A stretch of 64,000 bases of DNA from Valencia hispanica. Lineage: Eukaryota > Chordata > Actinopteri > Cyprinodontiformes > Valenciidae. Below, in pieces: positions 1-12,471 of the stretch (its first letter is position 1; every line of letters begins with the position of its first letter). A program made the translations under genes and the position numbers. Below the pieces are notes generated by a model that worked only from the letters and a program-made list of their open reading frames with translations, was not told the DNA's origin and did no database searches. Location: NCBI GenBank assembly GCA_963556495.2, contig OY747713.1, positions 31,041,961 to 31,105,960 of the forward strand. The letters are read 5' to 3'.

Positions 1-710
1 TCGGGACCAGAAATCAAATTCCTCTTTGGGTACCACAGAATCCTGGGTTGGCTCTGATCATTCTTCTTTACATTTAATAGCTTGTTTATTTCAGCTAAAA
101 GTAAATGAAGTTGTCAAAACTATTGTGGAGTAGATATGAAAATAGTTTCTGTAAAGAAAAATAGAGGAGTGCAAGTTAAACAAAACATTAAATCTCATTT
201 CCAACACAGTGCACTGTAAATAATGACATGTTATGGTAATTTAGAATTTGTCCACTAGAGAGCACTGACAAGTTTCTCATGCAAAGGTAAAACATCCCCC
301 CCGGCACCAGATATAAATCTTTATTAATATCAGTTTATGTTAAAAGTTTATCAGTGGATAGGATTGCTGAAATTATGATTGCCCTTTTCCACTGAACTTA
401 ATTAATTAACCTGTTAATGCCTGAAACGTGCACATCCTACATGAAGCACCTCTTGTTCCCGTCCGCTGTCTGCCCTCTCCTCCTTGCTGCATTCTCTATC
501 TCTTCCCATCTCTCCGACAGCTGTTGTGTTAAGGTTACAGTACACCTTGTGGAGAGGCCTTCCCTTTCATCTCTCCCAGCGGTTTTATGGCGCTGTGTGA
601 ATGTGCAAGGCTTTTTAATTAGGCTCTGCACCCAGACAGGCCCCAAGGCTGAGGCAGCGCCACTCTGTCTGAAGCTCACACACTCCCTCTCTCCATTCCT
701 CCTCACTTTG

Positions 711-746
<36 letters not shown>

Positions 747-882
747 GCTCTCTCTACTGTCCATCCACAGTGTGTCATCTCCTGTAATCTCTCTGTTTTT
801 CTGTACAGTGCTATTTCACACCACGCCACTCAAACACTCGTCCACAGATATGTTCTTATTTGTCTCGATCCCTCTCTTTCAG
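1..882 (+). other. dync1i1 intron (3' part)
   Basis: Non-coding DNA upstream of the first visible exon. It holds a (TC)n microsatellite at 711-755, close to the splice acceptor. No other feature is recognised. Confidence 0.8.
711..755. repeat. (TC)n microsatellite
   Basis: About 20 TC units, interrupted by GCGC near 744-748, lying about 130 bases before the exon acceptor. Confidence 0.9.
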
Positions 883-1023
883 CACAACAAACCCCTGTAC
901 TCTTTTGAGGACAATGCCGACTATGTGTATGACGTCATGTGGTCGCCTGTCCATCCCGCCACGTTTGCCGCTGTGGACGGCATGGGCCGCCTGGACCTGT
1001 GGAACCTCAACAACGACACAGAG
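883..1023 (+). CDS. dync1i1: dync1i1 coding exon (third from last): cytoplasmic dynein 1 intermediate chain 1, WD40 region
   Basis: This 47-codon exon is in phase 0 at both ends. It is preceded by a pyrimidine-rich AG acceptor (ctctctttcag, ending 882) and followed by the donor GTGTGT at 1024. The translation begins [18 protein letters not shown] and ends [12 protein letters not shown], the family-typical WD40 blade (structural Asp, closing LDLW) of dynein intermediate chains. The protein joins dynein heavy chains to light chains, dynactin and cargo in the cytoplasm, and the C-terminal WD40 propeller binds the heavy chain. The I1 rather than I2 paralogue is favoured by the following exon. Earlier exons lie left of the window. 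By position it corresponds to human DYNC1I1 exon 15. I recognised this from memory of the family; no alignment was run. Confidence 0.95.
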
Positions 1024-4000
1024 GTGTGTGGATTTAGGTCGCAGTGGGCGTGTTTTCTGGGTCATCTTGTTCTGCGTCAATGTGCGTGCCTGTTTGGTGT
1101 CCTCGGGGTCTTTTGCTGGGGCTCAGCCCGAACCGCACAACCCAACACCCAAAGCTCCCTTCTTCACAAGATTCCCCTGTAGGCGTTTCCCACAGCTCTC
1201 GCTTTAAATCTGACTGGGTGACATCTTCTCATCCTGGCTCCCACCCAGCCACCCCGCTAACATTCATACAACCTCTGCCTAACGTTCAGACAGCCTCAGA
1301 GACCATCTTCCTCCCACAATGTGTCCCATCAGAGGAGTGCACAGATGTGTCGTAGACCACAAACACAGAGCCCCAACCCTCAGTCCCATGAAAATAATGA
1401 TTAAAAAAATGAAAGTTCAGGCCAAGGGTTGAGTTTTGAAATGCTGTGGTGTGAACGTTTTTTTATAGATGAGTGCATTTAAGGCCATTTCAACGCTGGA
1501 GTTTAATATACTCATGTCCAATGATACACATTATAAAAATGAAATTAAGGAATGTCTAAAATTATTGGCAGGGAGTTTTCCATCCTAATTGGGTGTCTAT
1601 GTTACATTTTTCATTAAAGGTGTATTTCTGCTTCCCTAGTAAAGATGCATCAACACTGAAAAATTGAGAGAAATTCAACCATTGATTTGAGTACACTGAA
1701 TCAGAAACGAAAGCACTCTACCATGTAACGAAAGACTTGTCTTTAACCAAATTATTGCAGGCGGAATTATGGGTGCTCTTGATAATGCCTTTAAAATATT
1801 AAAGACGACTGAAACATTTTATTCTGATATATACTGCTTTAAGTTGTTTAGGTTGATTTGAATTTGCAAATGTCCAATTAGTAATCCATAACTTTTCAGA
1901 CATTAGACTTATTTAGAGAGTTTACTCTTCCTTATAGGGAGTTTATCTAAACTGTGTGCATTATTCATTTGAGACTAAGGTTAAGCTTTTCAACAACCAC
2001 TTGTTCTAAATCTAAATCTAAAAAGATTGAGCTTTTATATCAAGGTTTATGTAAATGTGGGACAAATGTTCTAACTTTTGAGGAGAAGTGAACCTCTAGT
2101 CTAAAACTTCCGCTCTTCAGACAATTAGGATTAGTTAGAGAGTGAATATCAATAGAGCTTTGTCTCCTTTGGAAAAAAACAGGCAAGTACTTTGTTTTCT
2201 GTTTGTCTCCTTGGCTTTATGCTCTGTGGACTAGTGAGTATACTGCAGTTATTTTCATCACATTTACTATAAAGCAAAAATGTAACTTCAACCACGATTC
2301 TGTAAAAACCTTTCTTTCTTTCAACACAGTCAGCAGACAACCTTTGATCATTCAGGTAAAAGTCCAGATAAAAGGATCCTCCATTCTCCTTCCTCCTTGG
2401 TTTCCATGGACACACCAGTGACTTCAGCCTTAATGCAAGTCTGTGTCAAGACAGATGCTCTCACTCCTGTCAAATAATAAGCACTCCCTCTTTTCTCATT
2501 TTCTCTACCACATAAGACTCTCATGTCTTCTCACTTCAGCTCCCATCTCTGTGCATTTTCTTGCTTTAATGCCACCGCCGTGGGAGCAGCGGTTCCCCGA
2601 TCCGCAGCACATATTCCCATGGTTCCCTCAACAGCAGCCTTTTCACAGACAGAGGAAGAGTTCATTATCGGGGCCTTAACTCGCCTAACAATGTGCTTTA
2701 TGAGAAACATTTGCACAGACGAGCGCCACGCAAACTGATGTATCGGAACGCATGCGCGCACGCTCACTCTCACACTGTTCAGTCTGATAGCAACAGGCTT
2801 TCATTGTTGCCGTCATATTAAAAACACAGAGTCATAACAACATTAACAGAGCAGCGCGGCATGCCTGGTTCTCATTTCCACCACACACACGCACGCAGGC
2901 AATTCTAAAGCTCTCCGTTTAGATCCACTCTTGTGGAGGAAGGGAAGCTAGCGGGCTAATGGCAGTCAGTCTGTGGTTAGCTCTGCTTTGAATGCGCAGG
3001 AGCTCTGTGTGCGAGGAGACGCGATGCCAAGGCCTCTGTCTCCACTGGTGACATGTGTCAGACTCGCCTGCCACATGTCAGGAACAGTTTATGGAAACGC
3101 TGCAGATGGTTTTTGGTTTTCAAAGGTGCAACATGAGCACTAAAGACAGAAATCAAGATTTAGCTCAGCTCATGGAAGCAAACATGTACAAGTTATTTCA
3201 AGAATAAAAAAACCCTGCATGTGTCCGGTTAAATAAAAAGCTGTAAATTTGACAGCTTTGTATTTGCAACCTCAAGCACATTCAGATGAAGCCACCCTGT
3301 TCTTGTGGTAAATTTGCTCTGTAATCACTTAATGTAATCCTCCAATTTTTCAATAAACATTAGGACAAGTTGCAATTAGGGTCACTAAATAAAATGTGGT
3401 AAGGCTTTGGGAGGCTTTTCATAAGTGGATATTTATTACTCTATTTTGTTTAAAATAAAAAGAAATTTACCGCAAATAATCTTGTTCATTTGGGGAATCC
3501 TTTTCAGTAGCACTGCTTAAGTAATAAAAAAAATAAGTCCATGTTAGTAAGCTTTTTCTTTTAGCAAATAAAGCATTCAATTTGTGTTTGACAAAGGCAG
3601 GATGAGTTTCTTTTTTATTCTTTTTGCTCTGTTCATGCAGGTAGTTTCTAATTGATGATTTTTACAAAACACTCATTAACTGGTATTACTACAGTACTTC
3701 TCTTGTTAAAACTATTATTTTGCTTATGGTTCCATGAGATCATTAATAACTGCTCCGTTTAATGTTAAAACTGAATGATGAAATTTGTTGTAGAGAAGTG
3801 TAGTGTCTTGTTGCTAATAAGGATAAATGTTTACATATGTTTTATCATTCCTCTTGACTATCCATCTCTTTTTGCCTTTCCTTGTGTCCTTTAACCCTTA
3901 TTTCCTCCCTCCCATATTTTCTTCTTCTTTGTGTTCCTCCTTCCTCCCTCTCTCATGTCCTTCCTTCTTTCATTTCTTTTTTTATTTCCTGTGTCTTTAC

Positions 4001-4539
4001 TCTATTTGTTTCTTGTTTTCTTGCTTGTGCCCATCTTTTCTTCCTTGTCATTCCTTAATTCCCTCTATCCACTCTGGCTTCCCTCCTTCCTGTCTGTGGG
4101 TTTTCCGAGTTCTATGTTTGAGGCACACCTACTGTAGAAATAGCTTTCATCATTTGAGAATAAACATTTTACATTTGTAAAAGGGCATAAAGGTCTTAAA
4201 ACTCCAGACAGTGATGTGTAGGAACCCTTAATCTGCCCCCTGTCACGACATTGCATATCTGACTTTAATAAGTAAGTAACATTCCTTCTTGGCCTTTTTA
4301 TTTGGCTGAAACTAAAATATTAGCATTTTCAAATTTAGCTTCTTCAGCTTAACCAGTCGGCCATAGATTTTTTGTCATATTGAGACGTTATTTAGCGTGA
4401 ACTTTGTGACTTGACGGCAACATATTTTGTAGCAGTATGTAAAGGTCACAGCAATGATACAATAATATCAACTAATTTCATGCTACAACATGCAGACACT
4501 TGGTCAGCACTGATAAAGATTCAATTATTTATTTATTTA

Positions 4540-4752
4540 TTCATTAATTAAAACTAAATTTCCCTCTGGGATCATCCATCCATCCATCCATTATCTGTAC
4601 TCGTTTATCCTAATGCAAGTTTGGGGGGGGGGGTTGGTGCCCATCTCCACCAGTCATGGGGCGAGAGGCGGGGTACACCCTGGACAGGTCGGCAGTCCAT
4701 CGCAGCCCTGTGGGATCAATAAAGTATTCTTGAATTGAATTTGAATTGAATT
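4540..4752 (+). mobile_element. 3' tail of a Rex1/CR1-like LINE, interrupted by another retroposon
   Basis: The segments aaatttccctctgggatca (ending 4574) and ataaagtattcttgaattg (from 4719) form the same 3' tail seen on the LINE at 42.1 kb, ending in TTGAA-type repeats. Only the tail is present (5' truncated). It is split by the insert at 4575-4710. Confidence 0.65.
4575..4710 (-). mobile_element. Short retroposon fragment with (ATCC)n end, RTE/Expander-like, inside a LINE tail
   Basis: A 136-bp insert starts with tccatccatccatcc and contains the common fish-repeat block gaggcggggtacaccctgga followed by agtccatcgcag. It is flanked by identical 8-bp copies of TGGGATCA at 4567-4574 and 4711-4718, a target-site duplication. 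The GGAT-type 3' tail implies minus orientation. The family name is from memory. Confidence 0.6.
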
Positions 4753-5109
4753 CACCTCAGCATGTTGGATACTTGAATTTGCTCAAACATACACCAATTA
4801 TTTGATTGAGTGATGCTCATAAACTCTGTAAGGAGCACTGAACCAAGACGGTCAAACAATCAGTAAGTCTTAAAGAACATGAAAAAGTGATGTCACGACA
4901 AGAGTTATGTTAGTCTTTTCTCACGCAGCAGTACGCAGTTCCTTTTATACAATTCATCCCAATACACCCATGCTATACAAAATAGAGACACAACTTAATG
5001 AACCTAATGGCTTTTTCTGAAGGGAGAATATAGCTTCTCTGGAAAATGGAAGACCAGAAAAATATAATGAGTCTACTTGATGTATTTTCTGTCATTTTTT
5101 CCCCCTTAG

Positions 5110-5235
5110 GTGCCAACTGCTAGTGTGACTATAGAGGGGGCTTCAGCTCTGAACAGGGTTCGCTGGTCATCAGGAGGGAAGGAGGTGGCTGTGGGCGACT
5201 CAGAGGGCAGAGTTTGGATCTACGATACGGGAGAG
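5110..5235 (+). CDS. dync1i1: dync1i1 coding exon (second from last)
   Basis: This 42-codon exon is in phase 0 at both ends, with acceptor tttttcccccttag and donor GTACAT at 5236. It encodes [19 protein letters not shown], then [19 protein letters not shown], the last WD40 repeat of the propeller. The segment [12 protein letters not shown] and the [12 protein letters not shown] stretch resemble vertebrate DYNC1I1; the I2 paralogue reads differently here (SVEGNPALNRVRW). It splices in frame to both neighbouring exons. The upstream intron is 4.1 kb and the downstream one 7.2 kb, and both are repeat-rich. Confidence 0.95.
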
Positions 5236-6016
5236 GTACATGAAATAACCATGCAAAGGTTCTGATGATTGTATTTGATTCAAACCTATGTTAAGGTCCT
5301 TTTTTGCTGTTTTGAACAAAATTGTATCCCAAAACTGTTACACTGTTGGTTAAATATGCTAATATTTAGTCTGCTTTTTTTCTCCTGAGGGCACACATGT
5401 TAGATTCACATTGACTGATGTGATCCATGGAGCTGCAGGCTCTCATGGGTTTCGTTTTCAAACAAGCAGGACCTTATTAAAGCATGAGGAAATAGAATAT
5501 CAACAATAAAAACTACTGCACTATATTAATACAGCTAAACAGGAGCAGGTGGAGAGATTGTATTAGTGAAAGAAAGATTGCGTCTCAGTTCATCACGGAT
5601 GCTTCCGTCTGTGGTATTATTACTAAAAAGTACAAAGCATGTGCAACTAAATCATAATCTGAGTTACTGTTGCTCTGAGTTTCTTGCAACATTGTTCTTA
5701 TCAAGCAGGAATAAATCAGTGTTTTTACAAAAGCTTTTCAGTTTCGACATTGCTGTACATTACATTTTATTTCCAATTCCTTAAAAGTTCTACCACCACA
5801 AAGCATCCAACTAACTATTCCGCTCTAGCCAGCATGCTCTTAATCCTTGAAGACGTTTTTAGCCTAGCTGCTTGGCTAAGTTTAGCATTTTTTTTGGTGT
5901 GGTAAACTGGAGGGGAGTTAAGCAGAGCTGGTGGCCTCAGTGCTGGGTTGATGGTAACGAAGAGGCATCAATAAAACTGAGTGAAGCTGAAAGGTTTTAT
6001 GGGTCCTTTAAGCTTG

Positions 6017-6207
<191 letters not shown>

Positions 6208-7643
6208 GTAATGGGGGTATTTACTTTACTGTAAACTTGCCCATGTAGCTAAAACAGGGAAGAGAACGAAAGAAAAGTATCTCTGGGAATAATAGTAAGT
6301 CTGGAGACTTTTCCAGGAAGGAAAAAATACCAACAATTTCCATTTCAGCTTCATTTTAATCTAAGCATTTTTATTTTAAGCATATTTACCATCAGGGTCA
6401 TCTATTAAAACTTTACAAGTGTTGCCCTGTGTGGAAAATCCGACTCACAGGATAAAACTCAGTCCCTGTTGTCTTGTACTTCTCAGAGCCATGAAACTGT
6501 TTTAGGATCTCTTGATTTTTAAACCAAGGCATCATTAGTAAGCCTCTCGTAGTCATGCTCCTATTGCTTACGTCACTCATTAGTACTATGTAGTCCGTCC
6601 GTCCCCCCCACGACTGTGGCTAGGTTTCTGATTAATTACAGCCTAGCCATGCGAACGGCTTGCAGACATCTTGGGTGGTGGCTGCGGCTTTTGTCCCACT
6701 CCCTCTGAGTCCAGCTGTGCTCAGCTAAAGACAGGAACAGCGTTCAGTTTGACCCCGATGGTCTGTGCAGCTCATGTGAAGGATTTTCTATTCTGACAAT
6801 GTGGCTCCTTGGATTCTAATACTCGACAGATCAGTGGATGGGGTCATACATATAAAGACTGGTGGTCTGTCATAATATATACACCAATCAAATTATGTGA
6901 TTTTGTTGAGTTTTTATTGAAGGAATTGGAGAAATTGCTGTCAAAGTCTAACATAAGATATACTAATAGATAATTAATAAAAAAAACTGAACTTTAATAA
7001 AACAAGCATTTTTTATTACCATCCTTTCTAATTGATACTTTTGGCATTTCTGGTCATGTATTTCCTAAACAAGATGTTTTTCATACATGGCACTCTTTTA
7101 AACAGCATGTACTACTTGTATCCTTTTAAAAAACAGGTATGAAAATCCTTTCTATCTGTTTTGCATTTTTACTCAGTGTATGTCAAATGTAGTTAGCAGT
7201 TTACTTTATCTGAAAGGTAAGTCTATCCTTTGTTTTATCTACAGGCATAGTAAAGGTTTCCTGTTTGATTGGTGGTGTTTTATAACTCTAAGTTTTCTTA
7301 AAAGGCCAAAAAGCTGATTTTTGTCTTTGTTTACTATGCATTTCACACAGTCGCCAATGTGAGACATTACTGCTTAGTTTGTGCTTGTATTTACTATTGT
7401 TTACTTATGCCGTCAATCCCATCTTCTCTCATATCAAGAGGCCTAAAGCAGCATAACATTCGCTGTTTAAAAAAAGACATAATTGTCTTCTCACTGTCAT
7501 TAAATTAGACTAAACTTTTCCCGTTTAGGTTATTTATTATGACAAAAAAAAATTCTATTTGCTAGATGCCAGAATATTGACATTTGTATATAACTGTATT
7601 ATTATTACTTTTTTCTTCAAATTCAGGAAAGAATTTAGAAAGA

Positions 7644-7740
7644 CCAATTAACCTAACAATCAGGTTTTTGGACTGTGGGAGGAAGCCGGGGTACCCAGAG
7701 AGAACCCACGCATGCACAGGGAGAACATGCAAACTGTACC
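7644..7740. repeat. Fish interspersed repeat fragment (gtgggaggaagccgg block)
   Basis: It contains the widely shared teleost block ttggactgtgggaggaagc, then acccacgcatgcacagggag and aacatgcaaact. It probably belongs to the same repeat family as the gcggggtacaccctgga block at 4.6 kb. Confidence 0.6.
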
Positions 7741-7772
7741 CTTTCCATATTCTATAAAAAAATTACCCTTTT

Positions 7773-8090
7773 TGTCACGCTGTCCTATTCCTGCCTCATT
7801 GTCTTCACCTGTCTGTCTCATCAACCACACCTGATCCCACTCACCTCCTGCCTTTAAGACCCCTCACTTCCTTTCACTCCCGGCCGGATTAGTAGTTACT
7901 GGATGGTCAGTAGTAGTGTTGTCTATCTCCATGGTGTGTTCTTCCTGCTGTCTTCCTTCCCTGCCCGATGTCCAGTGTCTCCGTTCCTACCATCTTCACC
8001 ACCATCATCACCACCTCCTCACTGTAATAAACATCCTGCACCTTCCTTCAGCGAGTGCGTTTGGGTCCATTCTCCACACACCTCGTGACA
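7773..8090 (+). mobile_element. Solo LTR (318 bp) with 5-bp target duplication
   Basis: It starts TGTCACGC and ends CGTGACA (TG...CA with inverted ends) and carries AATAAA near 8026, about 60 bases before the end. It is flanked on both sides by CTTTT (7768-7772 and 8091-8095). A homologous copy lies at 10266-10573. The gypsy-type assignment is a guess from the LTR style; no internal region is present. Confidence 0.7.
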
Positions 8091-9667
8091 CTTTTAGAAG
8101 GTTTATGCAAACATCTTTGAAACCCTGGCTATTTGTGATACTTAGATTCTCCACCAAAGGGTAGAAAACAAAGTAAGATTGCATACAGGAGGGTCTGGAG
8201 AAAAATACTACATTTTCGTGTTCTTTAAACAAAAACCTCAACAATTTTATTTAAATGAATGTAACTTTTAATATGAAATGCCAATGCTTCCTGTTTCTCT
8301 TGGATATAAATATGATGTCACACAGAGGCCAGTTTCTCCTAGGCACACTTCAAAATAGGAAAGACCAGAAAACACTCCCTTCAAGTGTTAATCTTAAGAA
8401 GTCAGGAAATAGCCACAGGAAGAAAAAAAACTGCGCCCCCTACAGTCAAAGCAATAACCACAAGATTTAAAACAACTAAAACTGAATCAAACATCTCTGA
8501 ATGAAGACCCAAGTTAATCAAGCCACAAAGCACGGAGTGAAGAAGGGTGGTAAATAAAAAAGGTTTCATAGCTTATTGTTAGAGGACTGCAGCATTTTTT
8601 TTCACTTTTGAGATTATTCTCCTGCAGTGAAGATAAATTTACTGCAAGGCTTTTGACGTATTTACAAGAGTTCCCTATCATTGTAAAGGGTGCTGTTTTT
8701 AAGATTACCTAATGATACAACCTTTACAACCTCCTGTAGTGGCCCGAGTGTAGAGCCTGGTTCATGTAATACTTATATGCTTAGAAAATGTTTTTATCTT
8801 CATTAAGCTATGTGCAACTATGTAATATCATTTAGACTCTCTCTGTGTGTTTATATGTTCGAGTTTTATTTACTTCTTAGGCTATTTGTGAGTTTTTTCA
8901 CCCCATGAGCTGGCTGAACTATATACAATCAAAACAGAGCTGACATTAAATTTGATTAGACTTTTTTAAAGATGGTGTTTTCACAGTCAGATTATTCATT
9001 TTCTCTCTGTTGGAAACACTCTGCAGCAACAGATAGACAGCATGGGAGCAGTACAATGAGCAAACGCAAGAAGCCTGTGAGTTTTTTATTAATGATGTTT
9101 TAAATAGATATCAATAATGCTAGCACAGATCTGCAGGATCAGGGCAAAGACTGGAAATACATTGCAAGGCTGAAAGAAAAGCAGCACATGTCATCACACT
9201 GAACGCTCCAGACAGTTACCTGCTGTGGCCTTGCGGACTTTTACCAGACTTTATACCAGGCGGCTGGCTGGGTAAGCTCTGCAGATATTAGCACTCTAAC
9301 AACAAGCTCAGCTGGACAGTGTCATGGAGAAAACTGCTTCATAGGCACCAGTTTAGGTTTTTTGTTTTTCTGGTTGTAGCTACTGTCGTTCTTTAAACAG
9401 AGAGAGATATGCTGACATGATTTCAAAGTAATTGTGCTGACATTAAGTAATGTTACATTCACTTTGTTTAATTGTGCCTAATTCACTTTTTGCTGATCCG
9501 TTTTGCTTGTTTGGCACCTATACCTACAGTCACAAAGAAACAAGGCAGGTTTTTGTAAAATAGAAATAAAAATCCTAATTTCTTTTAAATATTAAATTAA
9601 GAAGGTCACAAATTAAATTGAAATCTTAAACAAATGTAATCTGAGTAAATACAACAATCTATTTTTT

Positions 9668-10262
9668 AGGGGTGCACCGATCCGATATTAAGATCGGATA
9701 TCGACCGCGATAAAATAGCTGGATCGGGGATTGGAAAAATGAACAGATCCACTGGCCAATCCAGGAATTTTTGTTTTGTTTTTTTTTTCGTCGCAGCAGA
9801 ACCTATGTCATTTGTCAGCTTCACGTGTGTTGCATGCTAGAAGCAACATGGAGTGAGCCAGAGGGTCGGCTGTGTGGAGATATTTCACGCTTGCCACTCC
9901 AACTAGTTCACCGGCTGTTTGCAATGTCTGCAAAGTAAATGTTTCGAGGTTAGGTGGTATTACTGCAAAGTACAATACTACCACTTTAATCAAGCACATC
10001 CAGAAACACTATGCTAAGGGGCACGCTGAATTCCTGCACCTCAGCAAAACAAAAGGAGCAGGATCAAAAAGGAAAAAAGAAGTCTTAGTTATGTTTAGTT
10101 AGTAAAGTCTGGTACCTTTAGTCTCTTCAAGTAAGGTATAAGGTGGAAGGTATACAGTTTATTATTAATTCAACAATAGTATCGGATCAGTATCGGGTAT
10201 CAACAGATACACAAAGCCCAGGCATTGGTATCGGTATCGGGACTGAAAAAGTGGGATCGGTG
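9668..10262 (+). mobile_element. Internally deleted hAT element with BED-finger remnant
   Basis: The left end AGGGGTGCACCGATCC and the right-hand stretch gtatcggtatcgggactg, then gggatcggtg, are the inverted ends of a hAT-type family built on the GGTGCACCGAT motif. The outermost right bases are missing where an LTR begins. The region between encodes only the N-terminal BED domain of the transposase. Confidence 0.65.
9872..10102 (+). pseudogene. hAT transposase N-terminal fragment (BED zinc finger)
   Basis: The 76-codon frame includes VWRYFTLA-like text read as MWRYFTLA, then AVCNVCKVNVSRLGG and LIKHIQKHYA. That gives C-x2-C followed by H-x4-H, the BED-type zinc finger that binds transposon ends. 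The catalytic domain is absent and the frame stops shortly after a Lys-rich stretch (KGAGSKRKKE). The true N-terminus probably lies a few codons upstream of the Met. It cannot act as a transposase, though a BED peptide is conceivable. Confidence 0.6.
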
Positions 10263-10265
10263 AAT

Positions 10266-10573
10266 TGTCAGAACCTCTAGAGCTCTGCTCCTGATTGTTC
10301 ATGTCCTGCACCTGTCTCCAATCATTCACACCTGACCCTACTCACCTCCTGCCTTTATTACCCGTCACTTCCCTTCACTCAGCGCCGGATCATTGTTGAT
10401 GTCTTGGATTGTCTTTGTCTCCATGGTGTGTTGTCCTGCGGTGTCCCGTCCTGCCTCTCCGTTCCTGTCATCGTCATCCTCACCTCCTCCTCAACCATCA
10501 CCTTAAATAAACATCCTTACACCTTTCCTCGGCTTCTGCGTTTGGTTCCATGCATCGCACACATATCCTGACA
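10266..10573 (+). mobile_element. Solo LTR, second copy of the family at 7773-8090
   Basis: It starts TGTCAGAACC and ends ATCCTGACA. It aligns along its length with 7773-8090 through shared blocks such as ctcacctcctgccttta, tctccatggtgtgtt, aataaacatcct and ctgcgtttgg. Flanks TGAAT and GGAAT match at four of five bases. It abuts the right end of the hAT element. Confidence 0.6.
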
Positions 10574-11335
10574 GGAATTCCACCCTGTGTGAACTGAGGA
10601 CCTGTCCATCAAGCCGGGGCCAGAGCCATCTCTCTGAAGCCTGCACAGGTTCAGCTCATTGAGGCTCATCACAGCCTGGATATAAGGAGGTGGCGGTCAG
10701 ATCTTCGTTGCGTGAGTGTTAAACCGTCTTGGTAAAGCACAAGTCCCCCGTGCGATCCCCTGCGTCTCAAGTTGTGCTTTCTCTTCTGTGATCTACCTGT
10801 TAATATTTACCTGTGCTCCTTCCAAGGTTTTCCTCGATGCAATCTCCTTGTGATCAGTTCTCAGTTTCTCTATATGCTTTGGCATATATTCCACATCTGA
10901 CAACCTTCAGGCTCCAAGTCCCTCCATGATCCATGCTCCAACACCATGCTCTGCCTTCCCTCCCTCTGTGCTCAGTCCTTGCTCCCGGATTCCTCCATCT
11001 CTGCATCTCCTGGAACTCAGCAGAAAGTTCCGGCAGACGTACCGGACTCCTAGCTCTCTCTCCATGGCGTTCAGTCCACCATCTACCAAGAAAACGTCAC
11101 CTGGGCACATTCAAGCAAATATATTCACTCAAAGATTATGTCTCACCTCTGGATTACTCCTCCAGCAGCTCTTCTCACCTCAATTTCCCTGTGCAGTGCT
11201 CCCAGCTCCTACGCTCCTCATGCTCTTCATCATCATCACATTATCCTTGTTTCAATAAAAACTTTATAACTTTTACAACGGGTCTCCCTAGTGGTGTTCT
11301 GCATGTGGGTCAAGATGCCTAATTCAAACATGACA
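10574..11335 (+). mobile_element. Probable LTR of a second, unrelated family
   Basis: The sequence ends with tttcaataaaaactttataac, about 75 bases of R/U5-like DNA, and a terminal CAAACATGACA, typical of a fish LTR 3' end. The left boundary shares TGACA with the preceding LTR, so it may start at 10569. There is no internal region and no clean target duplication. Confidence 0.45.
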
Positions 11336-12471
11336 GTTTTCAATTAGCCATTTCATATATTAAGGAAAAAAGTGATCCAAACCAACCTGGCCAAATATGA
11401 AGAGATAATCACAGCATTTGTTGAATTGTGAAAACTTGGTAAACCACACTTTTTGGCAACAATCTAAGAACAAATGGGGGGGTTGGTGTCTATCAGCGGA
11501 GGTTAGTGTTCATGATTAAACAGCAAAAAAGAGATTTCCAAGGTGAAAAGCCCTGTTGACCAAAAGCAAGACACTGGCTTCACCTTTGCCACAAATCATT
11601 TTGATTATCCCTAAAAGCTTTAGGAAAATATTCGGTTGACTAATGAGAAAAAGTTGAGCTATTCAGAAGCTTTGTGTCAGTTTACATCTGGTGTAAAAAT
11701 AACATAGTACTTAACACAAAATTATCATATAGACAGTTAAACATGGTGATGGCTTGATTTGCGGTGCTTCTTCAGGACCTGGGCAAGTTGTCTTAATGAC
11801 TGAAGCATGAATTCTACTCTACTAGGAAATCCTGAATAATATTCATCAGTTTATGACCTTAAGATCAATATCTTCCTACAGCACTCCAGATTTATGACAC
11901 ACAGAGTAATACATCTCAGTTATGGAGAAGACTGCTGACCTGACACTTGTCCAGCAGTCACTGACAAGTAGGGAAGCCACAAAAGGTATTGCGAATGAAG
12001 CTGGCTGTTCACAGGGTTCAGTACACCCCCACATCGTTGCACTTCAGTATTTGCAGACTCACCAATTTGATAATTGTTCTGTAGAATATAACTCAAAATA
12101 TTTTCAGAAAATTTGGCTATTCATAAGGTTTTACTGTGGAGCATATCTAAAATGAGAAGAAAATGCAGCTTGGGAAACTAAAATACCAACATTCAATGCT
12201 ACTTGACACACTATTGGCTGGCATTTGCGAAACAGCCAATCGAGGAGCGCCATCCATTTTACTTCGGGCTGATTGGCTGTACCCCCAAGAGCGGAAATAA
12301 GAGACTGTAAATGCTCTGCGGTAGAGCTCAGATGGTTTCCACTGTGTTTATTAATGCATATTAAGGTATATTTACTGTTGGAACTATTAAAATAGGTAGC
12401 TATGAGTGTTTTTAGGGGTGGTCTCAAATATTCATTAATGACCTCATACTTTGTGTCTGTGACCTCTACAG

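Larger units (their letters stand above)
1024..5109 (+). other. dync1i1 intron, 4.1 kb
   Basis: Bounded by GT at 1024 and AG at 5108-5109. It holds pyrimidine-rich DNA at 3840-4080 and the nested LINE-tail/RTE-like repeat at 4540-4752. The remainder is unique-looking AT-rich DNA with no coding signal. Confidence 0.85.
9600..11885 (+). mobile_element. Degenerate Tc1/mariner relic, interrupted by hAT and LTR insertions
   Basis: The left piece is about 9600-9667 (ctgagtaaatacaac). The right piece is about 11336-11885 and includes accaacctggcc, gtttacatctggtgtaaaa, aaacatggtgatgg and cttcttcaggacctgg. These are decayed stretches of Tc1-type transposase DNA in plus orientation. Joining the two pieces gives continuous Tc1-like sequence, so the 9668-11335 block was inserted later. 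No open frame survives. Confidence 0.6.

Noticed and set aside
437..829. 130-codon minus-strand frame ahead of the first dync1i1 exon
   Set aside because: Spans the (TC)n tract (Arg-Glu repeat); no domain, no splice signals.
3827..4180. Phe/Leu/Ser-rich plus-strand frames
   Set aside because: Pyrimidine-rich intronic DNA; membrane-like composition is a by-product.
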